Below, in pieces: positions 1 through 5,859 of a DNA stretch of 5,859 nucleotides. The notes beneath the pieces are model-generated. The model saw nothing but the letters and a program-made list of their open reading frames with translations. It did no database searches and was not told the DNA's origin. The stretch spans positions 1 to 5,859 of the forward strand of contig JAIRMY010000152.1 of assembly GCA_031258335.1 (NCBI GenBank), written 5' to 3'. Each line of letters opens with the position of its first letter. Positions within the stretch are counted from its first letter, which is position 1. The translations under genes and the position numbers were made by a program. This stretch comes from Spirochaetaceae bacterium. Its GTDB lineage: Bacteria > Spirochaetota > Spirochaetia > Treponematales > Breznakiellaceae.

Positions 1-3
1 CAA

Positions 4-1452
4 TCACAGCCAACATCGCCCGGATGCCAAGACTACCGGGACAAAAAGCGTTTCCCCGCCTCCTTCGCCGTTGAGGAAGGCGATAAGGTTTTCCAGCGGA
101 AACGGCGGAATATCCGTAGTATTTTTTTCCAACCCGGGAACGAAGGCCTGACTGTCCGTGGCGGGATAGAGGAGGCCGCCGCCGTCCTGTTCAAAGTTCA
201 TGTAAACGCCGTTACCCTGTGTGGTCGCTGTTCCGGGTTCGGCGCGGGTGAGTCTTCTCAGTGTAAAGTTTTTTTGAAAGTTGACGTGCGCCTCATAATC
301 TCCCGCGCCTATCGCCGGAAGCCCGCCCGTTGAGGCGGTGAATGTGGCGAGCCGCGCCGGCAAATCCCCCACAGAGGCATGGTGAAATAAAGGCATAACG
401 AGCGCCGCCGCCGAGGCAAGGGTAAACGGAAACGCGGCAAGGATTAAACGGGTTTTTTCAATGCGGCGCGGCCTTATCGCGACGGGAGCAAAAACAACGT
501 GGTTACGAGAACCGCGTACAGCGTTTTCGGCAAAGGCCCGCGCCGCCGCGCTTAAACAAAAAAACAGGATGGCTCGGAAGATGTTGAAGATGCTTATTTT
601 TCCCGCTATGCAGACGGCAAGTATCAGGGCGGCCAAAAAGATAAGAGTTTTTTTCTCATCTTGTAAAAATCGCTTAAAATGCTCCGTATACGAATACGAC
701 ACGGGTGAGTCAAACCTGAACCGTGCAAAAAAGGACTCAAAAGGCGCTTGTAAAGTTAAAAACAGAACCAGCATCGGCGCAGCGAGGGCAAAACCGGCGG
801 GACCTTGGCCGGTGAGCAATCCGCAGGCCGGGAGGAGGGCGGCCACCGACAATGTGAACGCCGTCCGCGCACGGAGGTTTGCGGTGGACTTCGAAGCAAA
901 AAACGCCGCCACAAGGCTTAAAAAGGCGGCGGTGGCGTATATCAGAATGAAATTTGAGCCCCATTCCGAGCTTGTCGCGAATACGACGCTGTGTCGTATA
1001 CCTTCAAGGGCGTTTTTTATGCGGTTTTCTATGGCGGCGGGCGCAACCGGAAACGGCGAATTAAACGATGCGGCGGGGATATAGAAGTACCGCCTGTCGT
1101 CCCGCGTAAAAAGCGCCTTTAGTCTTTGAGCGTAGCCGTCATTGCGAGGATCCGATTCCATCAAGACATCAGAAAATTCATCGAGAGGCACACGCCGTAG
1201 CTCCGAAAAATCATTTAAAAAAAACCACTGCGAAGATTCCGACAAAACATTTTTGATTCCGGCGGCGCTTAACTTTTCCGCTATTGGTCTGTCCTCCATA
1301 TCTTCGCTGGTAATCAACGCAATGTACGGGGCGTATACACTGCCTCTGCCTCCGCCGTTTCCCCATTTGGGCAGCATTACAGGCGCAAGGCAGATAAACA
1401 CGGCGGCGGCAACACAAATTTTTTTTTTAATTCTCTTTTTAAAGATAGGCAT
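4..1452 (-). CDS. Polytopic membrane protein of unknown function
   Basis: I do not recognise this 482-residue protein. It starts with a basic stretch (KKRIKKK, residues 5-11) followed by a hydrophobic segment (about 12-28), which fits an uncleaved signal anchor. Residues 35-160 are mostly polar and probably lie outside the cytoplasmic membrane. Likely membrane spans follow at about 166-186, 198-214, 220-238, 269-285, 288-308 and 334-354. A polar Gly/Thr-rich C-terminal part (about 360-465) would again be extracytoplasmic. The ATG overlaps the last 14 nt of the PAP2-like gene and has no strong ribosome binding site, which suggests translational coupling in one leftward operon. The stop is only 4 nt from the window edge, and the last dozen residues (ending SGRCWL) look abrupt, so a frameshift near the 3' end is possible. 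Translation is continuous and membrane-like throughout, so I am confident it is a gene but not of its role. Confidence 0.8.
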   Translation of the reverse strand: MPIFKKRIKKKICVAAAVFICLAPVMLPKWGNGGGRGSVYAPYIALITSEDMEDRPIAEKLSAAGIKNVLSESSQWFFLNDFSELRRVPLDEFSDVLMESDPRNDGYAQRLKALFTRDDRRYFYIPAASFNSPFPVAPAAIENRIKNALEGIRHSVVFATSSEWGSNFILIYATAAFLSLVAAFFASKSTANLRARTAFTLSVAALLPACGLLTGQGPAGFALAAPMLVLFLTLQAPFESFFARFRFDSPVSYSYTEHFKRFLQDEKKTLIFLAALILAVCIAGKISIFNIFRAILFFCLSAAARAFAENAVRGSRNHVVFAPVAIRPRRIEKTRLILAAFPFTLASAAALVMPLFHHASVGDLPARLATFTASTGGLPAIGAGDYEAHVNFQKNFTLRRLTRAEPGTATTQGNGVYMNFEQDGGGLLYPATDSQAFVPGLEKNTTDIPPFPLENLIAFLNGEGGGETLFVPVVLASGRCWL

Positions 1453-1924
1453 AGGCCGCCGCTATAAAAAAACCTATAAAACAACCGACAAGAACTTCCA
1501 GCGGTTTATGCCCCTGAATTTCTTTTACGGGGTGGTATTCAATCTGAAAACGATCCGACAGAATACGCCCCAGCGCATTCATCGTTTTTGCCTGTATTCC
1601 CGATGAATGACGCACACCTACGGCATCTCGTAGGACTATCACTGAAAAAAACAGCGTTATCACAAACAGGTTAGAGTTTATTCCCTCCTGCAAGGCCGCG
1701 GTAACCGTCAACGCGGTAACCGCGGCGGCGTGACTCGACGGCATACCCCCAGTCCCCCAAAAAAAAGCTTTTAAAATATCCATGCGGTTATTCTTTGCCT
1801 TTTTTGTTATGGTTATCGCGCTTTTAATGAACTGGGCGAACCAGAAACTCGTGAGGCCGGAAAGCAGCATCGGATTGTGAAAGAATGATATAATCTTTGC
1901 TGAATTTGCGGTGAGCATATTCAT
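1439..1924 (-). CDS. Divergent PAP2 family (DUF212-type) membrane protein
   Basis: The 161-residue product matches the divergent PAP2 family by its motifs: NPMLLSG near the N-terminus (17-23), GTGGMPSSH (57-65), RDAVGVRHSSGIQA (99-112) and GHKPLEV (138-144), the last beside a C-terminal membrane span. PAP2 proteins are integral-membrane phosphatases acting on lipid phosphates, but for this divergent branch the substrate is not established; the PSSH histidine is kept. The frame is open upstream to a GTG at 1990, but those 22 extra residues are not family-like and contain a TTGACA/TACAAT promoter-like pair, so I place the start at the ATG at 1924 (another ATG lies at 1918). No clear Shine-Dalgarno precedes either. 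The gene is first in a leftward unit and overlaps the following membrane-protein gene by 14 nt. Length fits the usual 140-170 residues. Confidence 0.88.
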   Translation of the reverse strand: MNMLTANSAKIISFFHNPMLLSGLTSFWFAQFIKSAITITKKAKNNRMDILKAFFWGTGGMPSSHAAAVTALTVTAALQEGINSNLFVITLFFSVIVLRDAVGVRHSSGIQAKTMNALGRILSDRFQIEYHPVKEIQGHKPLEVLVGCFIGFFIAAAYAYL

Positions 1925-1936
1925 TGTTACTTTACG

Positions 1937-1963
1937 ATTGTACCAGTCCGCCCTTTTTGTCAA
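1937..1963 (-). promoter_or_regulatory. Sigma70-like promoter of the PAP2-like gene
   Basis: Read on the minus strand, a perfect -35 hexamer TTGACA (1963-1958) is followed after 15 bp by TACAAT (1942-1937), which is preceded by TG to form an extended -10 (TGGTACAAT). The spacer is shorter than the usual 17 bp, but the extended -10 may compensate. Transcription would start near 1930, leaving a leader of only about 6 nt before the ATG at 1924. This supports the shorter start of the PAP2-like gene. It is a prediction from sequence only. Confidence 0.5.
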
Positions 1964-2116
1964 GGAGTCGCGGAATACCGCATCAGCCACTGTATCAGAA
2001 TGACACAGCGGCTTGCCTGTCTTATCAACAGTAAAAAAATTGTTTATTCTTTTTATTAAATACCGAAAATCATAGTAAGGCCGGTTGAGCGTTTAATTTA
2101 ATGTTCGGCCCGGCGT

Positions 2117-2128
2117 TATAATACGGAG
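2117..2128 (+). promoter_or_regulatory. TATAAT box and ribosome binding site before fliS
   Basis: A perfect TATAAT lies at 2117-2122 and GGAG at 2125-2128, the latter 6 nt before the GTG start of fliS. The GGAG decides that GTG start. If TATAAT worked as a -10, transcription would begin around 2128-2130 and the GGAG would not be in the messenger, so the two elements cannot both act in the ordinary way. The region 17-19 bp upstream (TTTAATTT, 2092-2099) is a poor -35, and I see no good sigma28 match (TAAA-N15-GCCGATAA). The ribosome binding site is more secure than the promoter. Confidence 0.45.
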
Positions 2129-2134
2129 AAAACA

Positions 2135-2593
2135 GTGGCGCAAACGAATGCATTATCGGCCTACCGGCAAACAAGGATAAAGACGGCGAATCAGGGGCAG
2201 CTCATACTGATGCTCTATGACGGCGGCATAAGTAACCTGGACCGCGCCGTGGAACTTATACGCTGCCGAAACAGTTCCAAAAAGGACCCTTCCAAAATTC
2301 CTTCCAAAATCGAGGAAACCGGCAAAGCCATCCTAAAGGCGCAGGAAATAATAACCGAACTCATGGTTTCACTTGACTTTGAACAGGGAGGGGAAATCGC
2401 CAAAAACCTTTTTGCTTTGTATACATGGTTCAACAAGGAACTCCTCGAAGCCCATTTAACCTTAGACGAGGCGCGCCTCCTTGCCGTGCGGAATTCGCTG
2501 GACGATATACGTAAATCATGGGCACTGGTTTTCGCAAAAAATACCGCCGCCGAAAAACCGGAACTCAACGCGGGGATTAACATTGCGGGTTAA
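2135..2593 (+). CDS. fliS: Flagellar export chaperone FliS
   Basis: This 152-residue protein is a FliS chaperone. In this family FliS binds the C-terminus of flagellin in the cytoplasm, prevents early polymerisation and delivers it to the flagellar type III export gate. The family signatures are clear: NALSAYRQTRIKTA (5-18) followed by QLILMLYDGGI (22-32), then SLDFEQGGEIAKNL (79-92) leading to the helix LYTWFNKELLEA (95-106). The Lys/Ser/Pro-rich stretch at about 46-59 is longer than in compact FliS proteins and may be a lineage-specific loop. The start is GTG, supported by GGAG 6 nt upstream and by the family N-terminus beginning only a few residues in. It is the first gene of a rightward pair, with the next ATG 6 nt after its stop. 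In a spirochaete the client would be a periplasmic-flagellum filament protein. I am very sure of the family. Confidence 0.95.
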   Translation: MAQTNALSAYRQTRIKTANQGQLILMLYDGGISNLDRAVELIRCRNSSKKDPSKIPSKIEETGKAILKAQEIITELMVSLDFEQGGEIAKNLFALYTWFNKELLEAHLTLDEARLLAVRNSLDDIRKSWALVFAKNTAAEKPELNAGINIAG

Positions 2594-2599
2594 AAACTG

Positions 2600-3109
2600 A
2601 TGCCGGACAAAGCTCGAGCGGCGGCTATCCCGCCCGCGCTTGCGGAAAGCGAAGTTAAACGGCGCGTGGCTGTTTTAAAACGTTTTAAGGCTCTTTTGCT
2701 TGAGCAAAAACAGCGCTTTACCCGTTATATCGAAGTTCTTGACAAACAAAAAAATATTATAGAAAACGGCAAAACAGAAGATATACTCGCCTATGTTGGT
2801 TTAGAAGAAGAGTTAATCGCCGGCATAGGAACGTTGCAAAAATCAATAGAGCCTATGCGTGTCCTGTACGAAAACATAGCGGGTAAGACAGCCGGCGTGA
2901 ATGAAACTGAAATATCGGAAATCAGCCGCGCTTTGGAAAACCTAAAAACCGAGGCCGTACGGCGAGCGGAGGACAACAAGGTACTGTTACAAAAACGCGC
3001 CTCCATACTAGGCAACGAATTAAAAGATCTACGCGGTAACCCTTTTAACAAACGTAAATCCATCTACGCCGGCGGACAGGGACCTACGCTGTTCGACATC
3101 TCAGGCTAG
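2600..3109 (+). CDS. Probable FlgN/FliT-like flagellar export chaperone
   Basis: The 169-residue product is charged, almost wholly helical and has no membrane segment or signal peptide. Residues 20-95 read as a long amphipathic coiled coil (LLLEQKQRFTRYIEVLDKQ and onwards), residues 103-145 as a second, and the tail has a Pro/Gly-rich end (GPTLFDISG). This pattern of two long helices plus a short YD/FD-G type tail resembles the FlgN family, cytoplasmic chaperones for the hook-filament junction proteins FlgK and FlgL. The position right after fliS is where fliT, the FliD cap-protein chaperone, sits in other bacteria, so either client is possible. The ATG is 6 nt after the fliS stop with no strong Shine-Dalgarno, suggesting coupled translation. 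The flagellar assignment is an inference from shape, tail and neighbour; the exact family is less certain. Confidence 0.65.
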   Translation: MPDKARAAAIPPALAESEVKRRVAVLKRFKALLLEQKQRFTRYIEVLDKQKNIIENGKTEDILAYVGLEEELIAGIGTLQKSIEPMRVLYENIAGKTAGVNETEISEISRALENLKTEAVRRAEDNKVLLQKRASILGNELKDLRGNPFNKRKSIYAGGQGPTLFDISG

Positions 3110-3289
3110 TACCTTGTAAATACTAAAAAAACACATTTAGAATGTCTAACCGCAAAGGCGCAGAAGGCAAATAAGGAGGATAGAATACAGGATTTCCCCC
3201 CTTCCTTCTTCGACTTTTTCGCCTTTGCGGTTAAATTCTTTGTACACTTTGTAATTGCTCATATCATTACTTTTAGATGTTACAAGGTA
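3110..3289. repeat. MITE-like palindromic element with terminal inverted repeats
   Basis: This 180-bp stretch carries no gene. Its ends are inverted repeats: TACCTTGTAA at 3110-3119 and its complement at 3280-3289, both followed inward by three mismatched bases and CTAAAA (3110-3128 against 3271-3289, 16 of 19 matching). Inside lies a large imperfect stem-loop (3147-3233). The outer ends begin and finish with TA, which would fit a TA-targeting (IS630/Tc1-like) mobilising transposase, but I see no clear longer target duplication. It starts directly after the stop of the FlgN-like gene and ends directly before the stop of the opposite RNase gene. It could be a non-autonomous mobile element or a domesticated two-way transcription barrier. 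No transposase is in the window, so mobility is inferred only from structure. Confidence 0.65.
3147..3233. repeat. Inner long stem-loop with CCGCAAAGGCG arms
   Basis: TAACCGCAAAGGCG at 3147-3160 has its exact reverse complement at 3220-3233. Pairing continues inward to give a 33-bp arm (3147-3179 against 3201-3233) with 27 matching positions and a 21-nt loop (3180-3200). The arms resemble the CCGCAAAGGCGCAAAG-type repeats that I recall from intergenic regions of many unrelated bacterial genomes. The transcript would fold into a strong hairpin from either strand. There is no T-run after the stem, so it is not a standard intrinsic terminator, though it may protect or end the messengers of the convergent genes. 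Confidence 0.75.
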
Positions 3290-5131
3290 TTAACAGATTG
3301 CGAAATTTGCCTGGGATTCGGCTATGTTTACCGATTTAAGACGTAGTTTGACATCGCCGTTGAGCGGAATATCTTTTATGTTGCGGCCCGGAGCGCAGGA
3401 TGTCTCCATGCCAAGGGCGGGGATAAAGAGGGCGGCGCGCGGGCCGGTTTTTTCCAGCAGGATGGCATCCCAAACACTTTCCGGCTTATCCAGCAGGTAC
3501 ACCAGCTTCCAGTGCTGGTTTGTGGCGCGGTCGGCTCGGGCGGCGGCGACTGTAGCGCGGTCGGCGGCGCCTAGTTTCAGCAGCAGCGCATCTTCATCCA
3601 GCGGCGGCTCTCCACCGAGTAAGGCGCGTATCTGCTGATGCGCCAAAAGGTCGGTGTACCGGCGGAGCGGGCTTGTTACCTGTGAGTATATGTCCAAACC
3701 AAGCCCCCAGTGCAGGCCGGGTTTCGTGGAAAGCCCGCGCGGCCTCATGCAGCGTCGCAGTTGGTACGATCCCGCAAGCCCCTCGTAAACGGTATTCGGT
3801 ATGTCTCCGGTTTCCTGGGTGATGTACGGAAAGGGGAGTTTTCGCGTCTGCGCCCAACGCGCCGCGGCTTCTCCGGCAAGCAGCATACATTCGCGCACCG
3901 CGGCGGCGGACTTGCGCTCTTTCTGCGGCGTTATATCCACCTTATCGCCCTCAACAGTGATCCGTACCTCCGGAAACTCTATCAGAGAAGCCCCCATATC
4001 GAGGCGTTTTTCTATGTTACACGAGCCAAGGATCAAAACCGGCGCGATGCGCTCATCGTTGTCAGCCTCTTCGTAAGTCAGGCGTGTAACACGGACACGC
4101 GACCTAAAAATCTCAGTATCGGCTATGGAGTAATCCGCGTTAAGGGTTATCTTAAAAGTCAGGGCAGGCGATGTTTCATGCAGTCCCAGAGCATAGTATT
4201 GAAAGGCATCCGGGGTTATCATGCGGGATACGCCTTCCGGAGCGTAAAATGTAACCCCGCGGCCAAGGGCCTCGCTGTCCGCCTCCGTGCCGTGCCGTAT
4301 AGATGCCGCCGGGTCGGCGACATGAACGTACAGAGTCCCCCCTCCCCTATCGCCGGACGGCTCAAAAAAAACGGCGTCGTCCGGATCATCGCTCCATTCA
4401 TTGTCTATGGCAAAGGCGGGCAGAGCGGTAAGGTCAGCCCTATCCTCCGAAGGCGGGGGCGGAACCGGTACACAGGCTGAAGTCATAGCTATACCGTACC
4501 GGTACGGGTGCGGGTTGAATGACGGCTTCCAATACCCTGTTTTAAGGAGTACGCTATGCGCCGCTTCGGGTGTCTCCTCTATGCCCGCCTCCCGCAGGCT
4601 CCGTGATTTGACAGCCTTGCCCAGGGCAAGCGCGGCTACATCCTGAATATACTGCGCGTCCGCCTCAGGTTCTATCTTACCGGCGCGAAGCCGCCCTATA
4701 TAAGCCGCCCTGTTCACCAAATCAAGCTGTTTCTCGGTCTTCTTTTGCTCGGCGGCATCCACTTCCGAGGCGGGGCGCGGTTTTATCGCCGTTATAGCCC
4801 CGCTAAAATACACGCCGTCCAAAAGCAGCGCGTATACCGCCCACGCCGAGGCGGGCGTGAACGCGCCCCAGGCAAGTTCCGCCAGTTCTCTCATCGTGAG
4901 GTTTTTTTCACCGTATTCGTCAACGCACAATTCCCACACTTCGCGTATATCCGCCCCGCCGTTCAGCAATTCGTCAAAACCAGCGACTGGCCCTTCGTGA
5001 AGAAGTTCTATGTCCTTGATACGCACCCGCGCCTGTTCGCCTCCGTCAAGACGTATCGTGATTTTGTCGTCTATCGCGGTAACAATAGCAGGCTTTTTCT
5101 TATACGCGCAGAGGCAATACAGTTTTAACAT
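3290..5131 (-). CDS. RNB-domain (RNase II/R family) exoribonuclease
   Basis: Counting from the ATG at 5146, the RNB domain covers about residues 236-510 of 618. The metal-binding motif is FAIDNEWSDDPDDAVF, whose spacing gives the four catalytic aspartates D248, D254, D256 and D257. It is followed by LYVHVADPAASI (272-283) and the RNA-binding SPLRRYTDLLAHQ (492-504). Such enzymes degrade RNA 3' to 5' in the cytoplasm. The N-terminal ~235 residues do not show an obvious pair of cold-shock domains, and the last ~60 residues may be a small S1-like barrel, so this is a short, atypical branch rather than RNase R itself. I choose the ATG at 5131 (613 residues), because AAGGA lies 7 nt before it, whereas the ATG at 5146 has AAGGA directly adjacent. 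It follows the exporter gene by 25 nt on the same strand, probably in one operon. Confidence 0.9.
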   Translation of the reverse strand: MLKLYCLCAYKKKPAIVTAIDDKITIRLDGGEQARVRIKDIELLHEGPVAGFDELLNGGADIREVWELCVDEYGEKNLTMRELAELAWGAFTPASAWAVYALLLDGVYFSGAITAIKPRPASEVDAAEQKKTEKQLDLVNRAAYIGRLRAGKIEPEADAQYIQDVAALALGKAVKSRSLREAGIEETPEAAHSVLLKTGYWKPSFNPHPYRYGIAMTSACVPVPPPPSEDRADLTALPAFAIDNEWSDDPDDAVFFEPSGDRGGGTLYVHVADPAASIRHGTEADSEALGRGVTFYAPEGVSRMITPDAFQYYALGLHETSPALTFKITLNADYSIADTEIFRSRVRVTRLTYEEADNDERIAPVLILGSCNIEKRLDMGASLIEFPEVRITVEGDKVDITPQKERKSAAAVRECMLLAGEAAARWAQTRKLPFPYITQETGDIPNTVYEGLAGSYQLRRCMRPRGLSTKPGLHWGLGLDIYSQVTSPLRRYTDLLAHQQIRALLGGEPPLDEDALLLKLGAADRATVAAARADRATNQHWKLVYLLDKPESVWDAILLEKTGPRAALFIPALGMETSCAPGRNIKDIPLNGDVKLRLKSVNIAESQANFAIC

Positions 5132-5135
5132 AGCG

Positions 5136-5143
5136 CCTTCCTT
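5136..5143 (-). promoter_or_regulatory. Ribosome binding site of the RNB-family gene
   Basis: On the minus strand AAGGAAGG (5143-5136) precedes the ATG at 5131; the AAGGA core is 7 nt from it. The same bases lie downstream of the alternative ATG at 5146, so this site favours the 5131 start. Confidence 0.6.
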
Positions 5144-5150
5144 CATTCCT

Positions 5151-5175
5151 TCCGCGTTAATCCGCGAAATCCGCG
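5151..5175. repeat. Triplicated TCCGCG short repeat at the exporter/RNase junction
   Basis: TCCGCG occurs at 5151-5156, 5161-5166 and 5170-5175, separated by short AT-rich steps. On the minus strand this reads as successive CGCGGA units that encode the last residues of the exporter (AFADFAD), its stop codon and the start of the spacer before the RNase gene. It resembles the CGCGGATT-type intergenic repeats I recall from other genomes, but with three units it could also be chance. Confidence 0.4.
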
Positions 5176-5859
5176 AACGCTTCTTTCTTCACTTTCCAGT
5201 TGAGTATCACGGGAATCACGACAAGCCCGACTACGGCGCTCATCAGCAGCGACAACGCTATCAAAAGACCGAACTGTCCCAGAGTCTTGAACTGGGACAG
5301 CATCAGCACGGCAAAGCCAAGCCCCGTGGATACTGCATCCGCGATGATCGCTATGCCGCTTGTGCGGTAGACGTTAAAAAGATAGAGCCTGTATAATTTG
5401 CGGCGGCGGCTTCGCGCTTGTACGCCTCCATAAAATGTACCGTGTAGTCTATGCCTATCCCCATGGAAACGCTTGCTATCATGGCGGTAGCGATGTTCAG
5501 CTTTATCCTGAGAAAACCCATCACGGCAAAGTTCAAAAGCACGAGGGCTATCAGCGGAATCACTCCTATAAGCCCTGAAAAAAACGAGCGGTTGAAAAAT
5601 GACACGATAAAAAACAGCGCTATGAACGCTATCGTTATCGACACCCAGACGGAATTCACGACATGGCGGTTGGTAGAGCCTTCGACAAGCGCCGCTCCGC
5701 CTACCGTTACCCTTATGTTTTTTGGAAAATTCGCGGCTATATAGCCGTTTATCTCGCGCACGGCGATGTTTGTATCTAACTGTCCTGTGGTTCGGAGGAG
5801 TACGGTTGACTTTATCGCCGTAGGCTCAAGCGGGTCATTGGAGTACAGATTGTCATCGC
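5157..5859 (-). pseudogene. RND/MMPL-superfamily exporter, 5'-partial and frameshifted
   Basis: This is the C-terminal part of an RND/MMPL-type membrane transporter; its 5' end lies beyond the window. From 5858 the frame reads an extracytoplasmic piece (DPLEPTAIKSTVLLRTTGQL onward, with VTVGGAALVEG), then membrane spans (VWVSITIAFIALFFIVSFF; SGLIGVIPLIALVLLNFAVM) and the family motif GIGIDYTVHFMEAYKRE, whose Asp is the conserved transmembrane acidic residue used in proton coupling. That frame hits a stop at 5351-5353. The neighbouring frame continues the protein from about 5399: NVYRTSGIAIIADAVSTG, GFAVLMLSQFKTLGQFG and SLLMSAVVGLVVIPVILNW, to a stop at 5157-5159. The join lies near 5395-5410, just after a run of GCC codons, and needs one missing base. 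It is either a recent inactivating deletion or a sequencing error. The cargo is unknown; lipids or hydrophobic compounds are typical for the family. Confidence 0.85.

Noticed and set aside
461..1084. Plus-strand open frame (207 codons) opposite the unknown membrane protein
   Set aside because: Its Ala/Arg/Lys-rich translation has no domain-like pattern, whereas the minus strand gives coherent membrane helices and shares an operon overlap.
1925..1990. Longer GTG start of the PAP2-like gene at 1990
   Set aside because: The added 22 residues are not family-like and the DNA contains a TTGACA/TACAAT pair, so the region is better read as promoter.
2079..2110. GGCCG/CGGCC inverted repeat upstream of fliS as an operator
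   Set aside because: Only 5 bp per arm with a 22-nt loop in GC-rich surroundings; this could easily be chance.
2031..2122. Sigma28 flagellar promoter for fliS
   Set aside because: TAAA motifs occur (for example 2057-2060), but none has a GCCGATAA-like box at the right distance.
3147..3233. Intrinsic terminator in the convergent gap
   Set aside because: The hairpin is strong but no T-run follows the stem on either strand, so it does not meet the usual pattern; kept as a repeat only.
3710..4480. Long plus-strand open frame (256 codons) opposite the RNB gene
   Set aside because: It lies antisense to a gene with clear catalytic motifs, is rich in Arg and Gly with no recognisable domain, and is expected from the GC-rich third positions of the true gene.

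Overview
The window looks like a chromosomal fragment from a spirochaete, most likely a Treponema-type bacterium of moderate GC content. The evidence is a FliS flagellar chaperone of spirochaetal flavour followed by a coiled-coil, FlgN-like partner, together with a divergent-PAP2 membrane protein, an RNB-family ribonuclease and an RND/MMPL-type exporter. This assignment rests on recalled family similarity, not a search. Nothing here resembles a phage, plasmid, CRISPR array or transposase gene.

Layout. Bases 4-1452 (minus) encode a polytopic membrane protein that I do not recognise. It overlaps by 14 nt the end of a divergent-PAP2 (DUF212-type) gene (1439-1924, minus), so the two form one leftward unit. 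The region between 1925 and 2134 is a divergent control region with promoter-like elements on both strands. Rightward from it run fliS (2135-2593) and, after 6 nt, a probable FlgN/FliT-like flagellar export chaperone (2600-3109). Bases 3110-3289 are a 180-bp non-coding palindromic element with terminal inverted repeats and an inner 33-bp imperfect stem. It fills exactly the gap between the stop codons of two convergent genes. From 5859 down to 3290 runs a leftward operon: the 3' part of an RND/MMPL exporter gene, broken by a one-base frameshift near 5400, then an RNB-domain exoribonuclease with all four catalytic aspartates.

How the parts fit. The two plus-strand genes are probably the chaperones that hold flagellar filament and hook-associated or cap subunits before type III export. 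The leftward pairs are a membrane-lipid or envelope-type unit (PAP2-like plus unknown membrane protein) and an exporter/RNase unit with no obvious shared pathway. The most noteworthy features are the MITE-like palindrome, the frameshift in the exporter, a short triplicated CCGCG repeat at the exporter/RNase junction, and the mirror-image placement of -10-like boxes 12 nt before both divergent start codons. I found no clearly new biological system.
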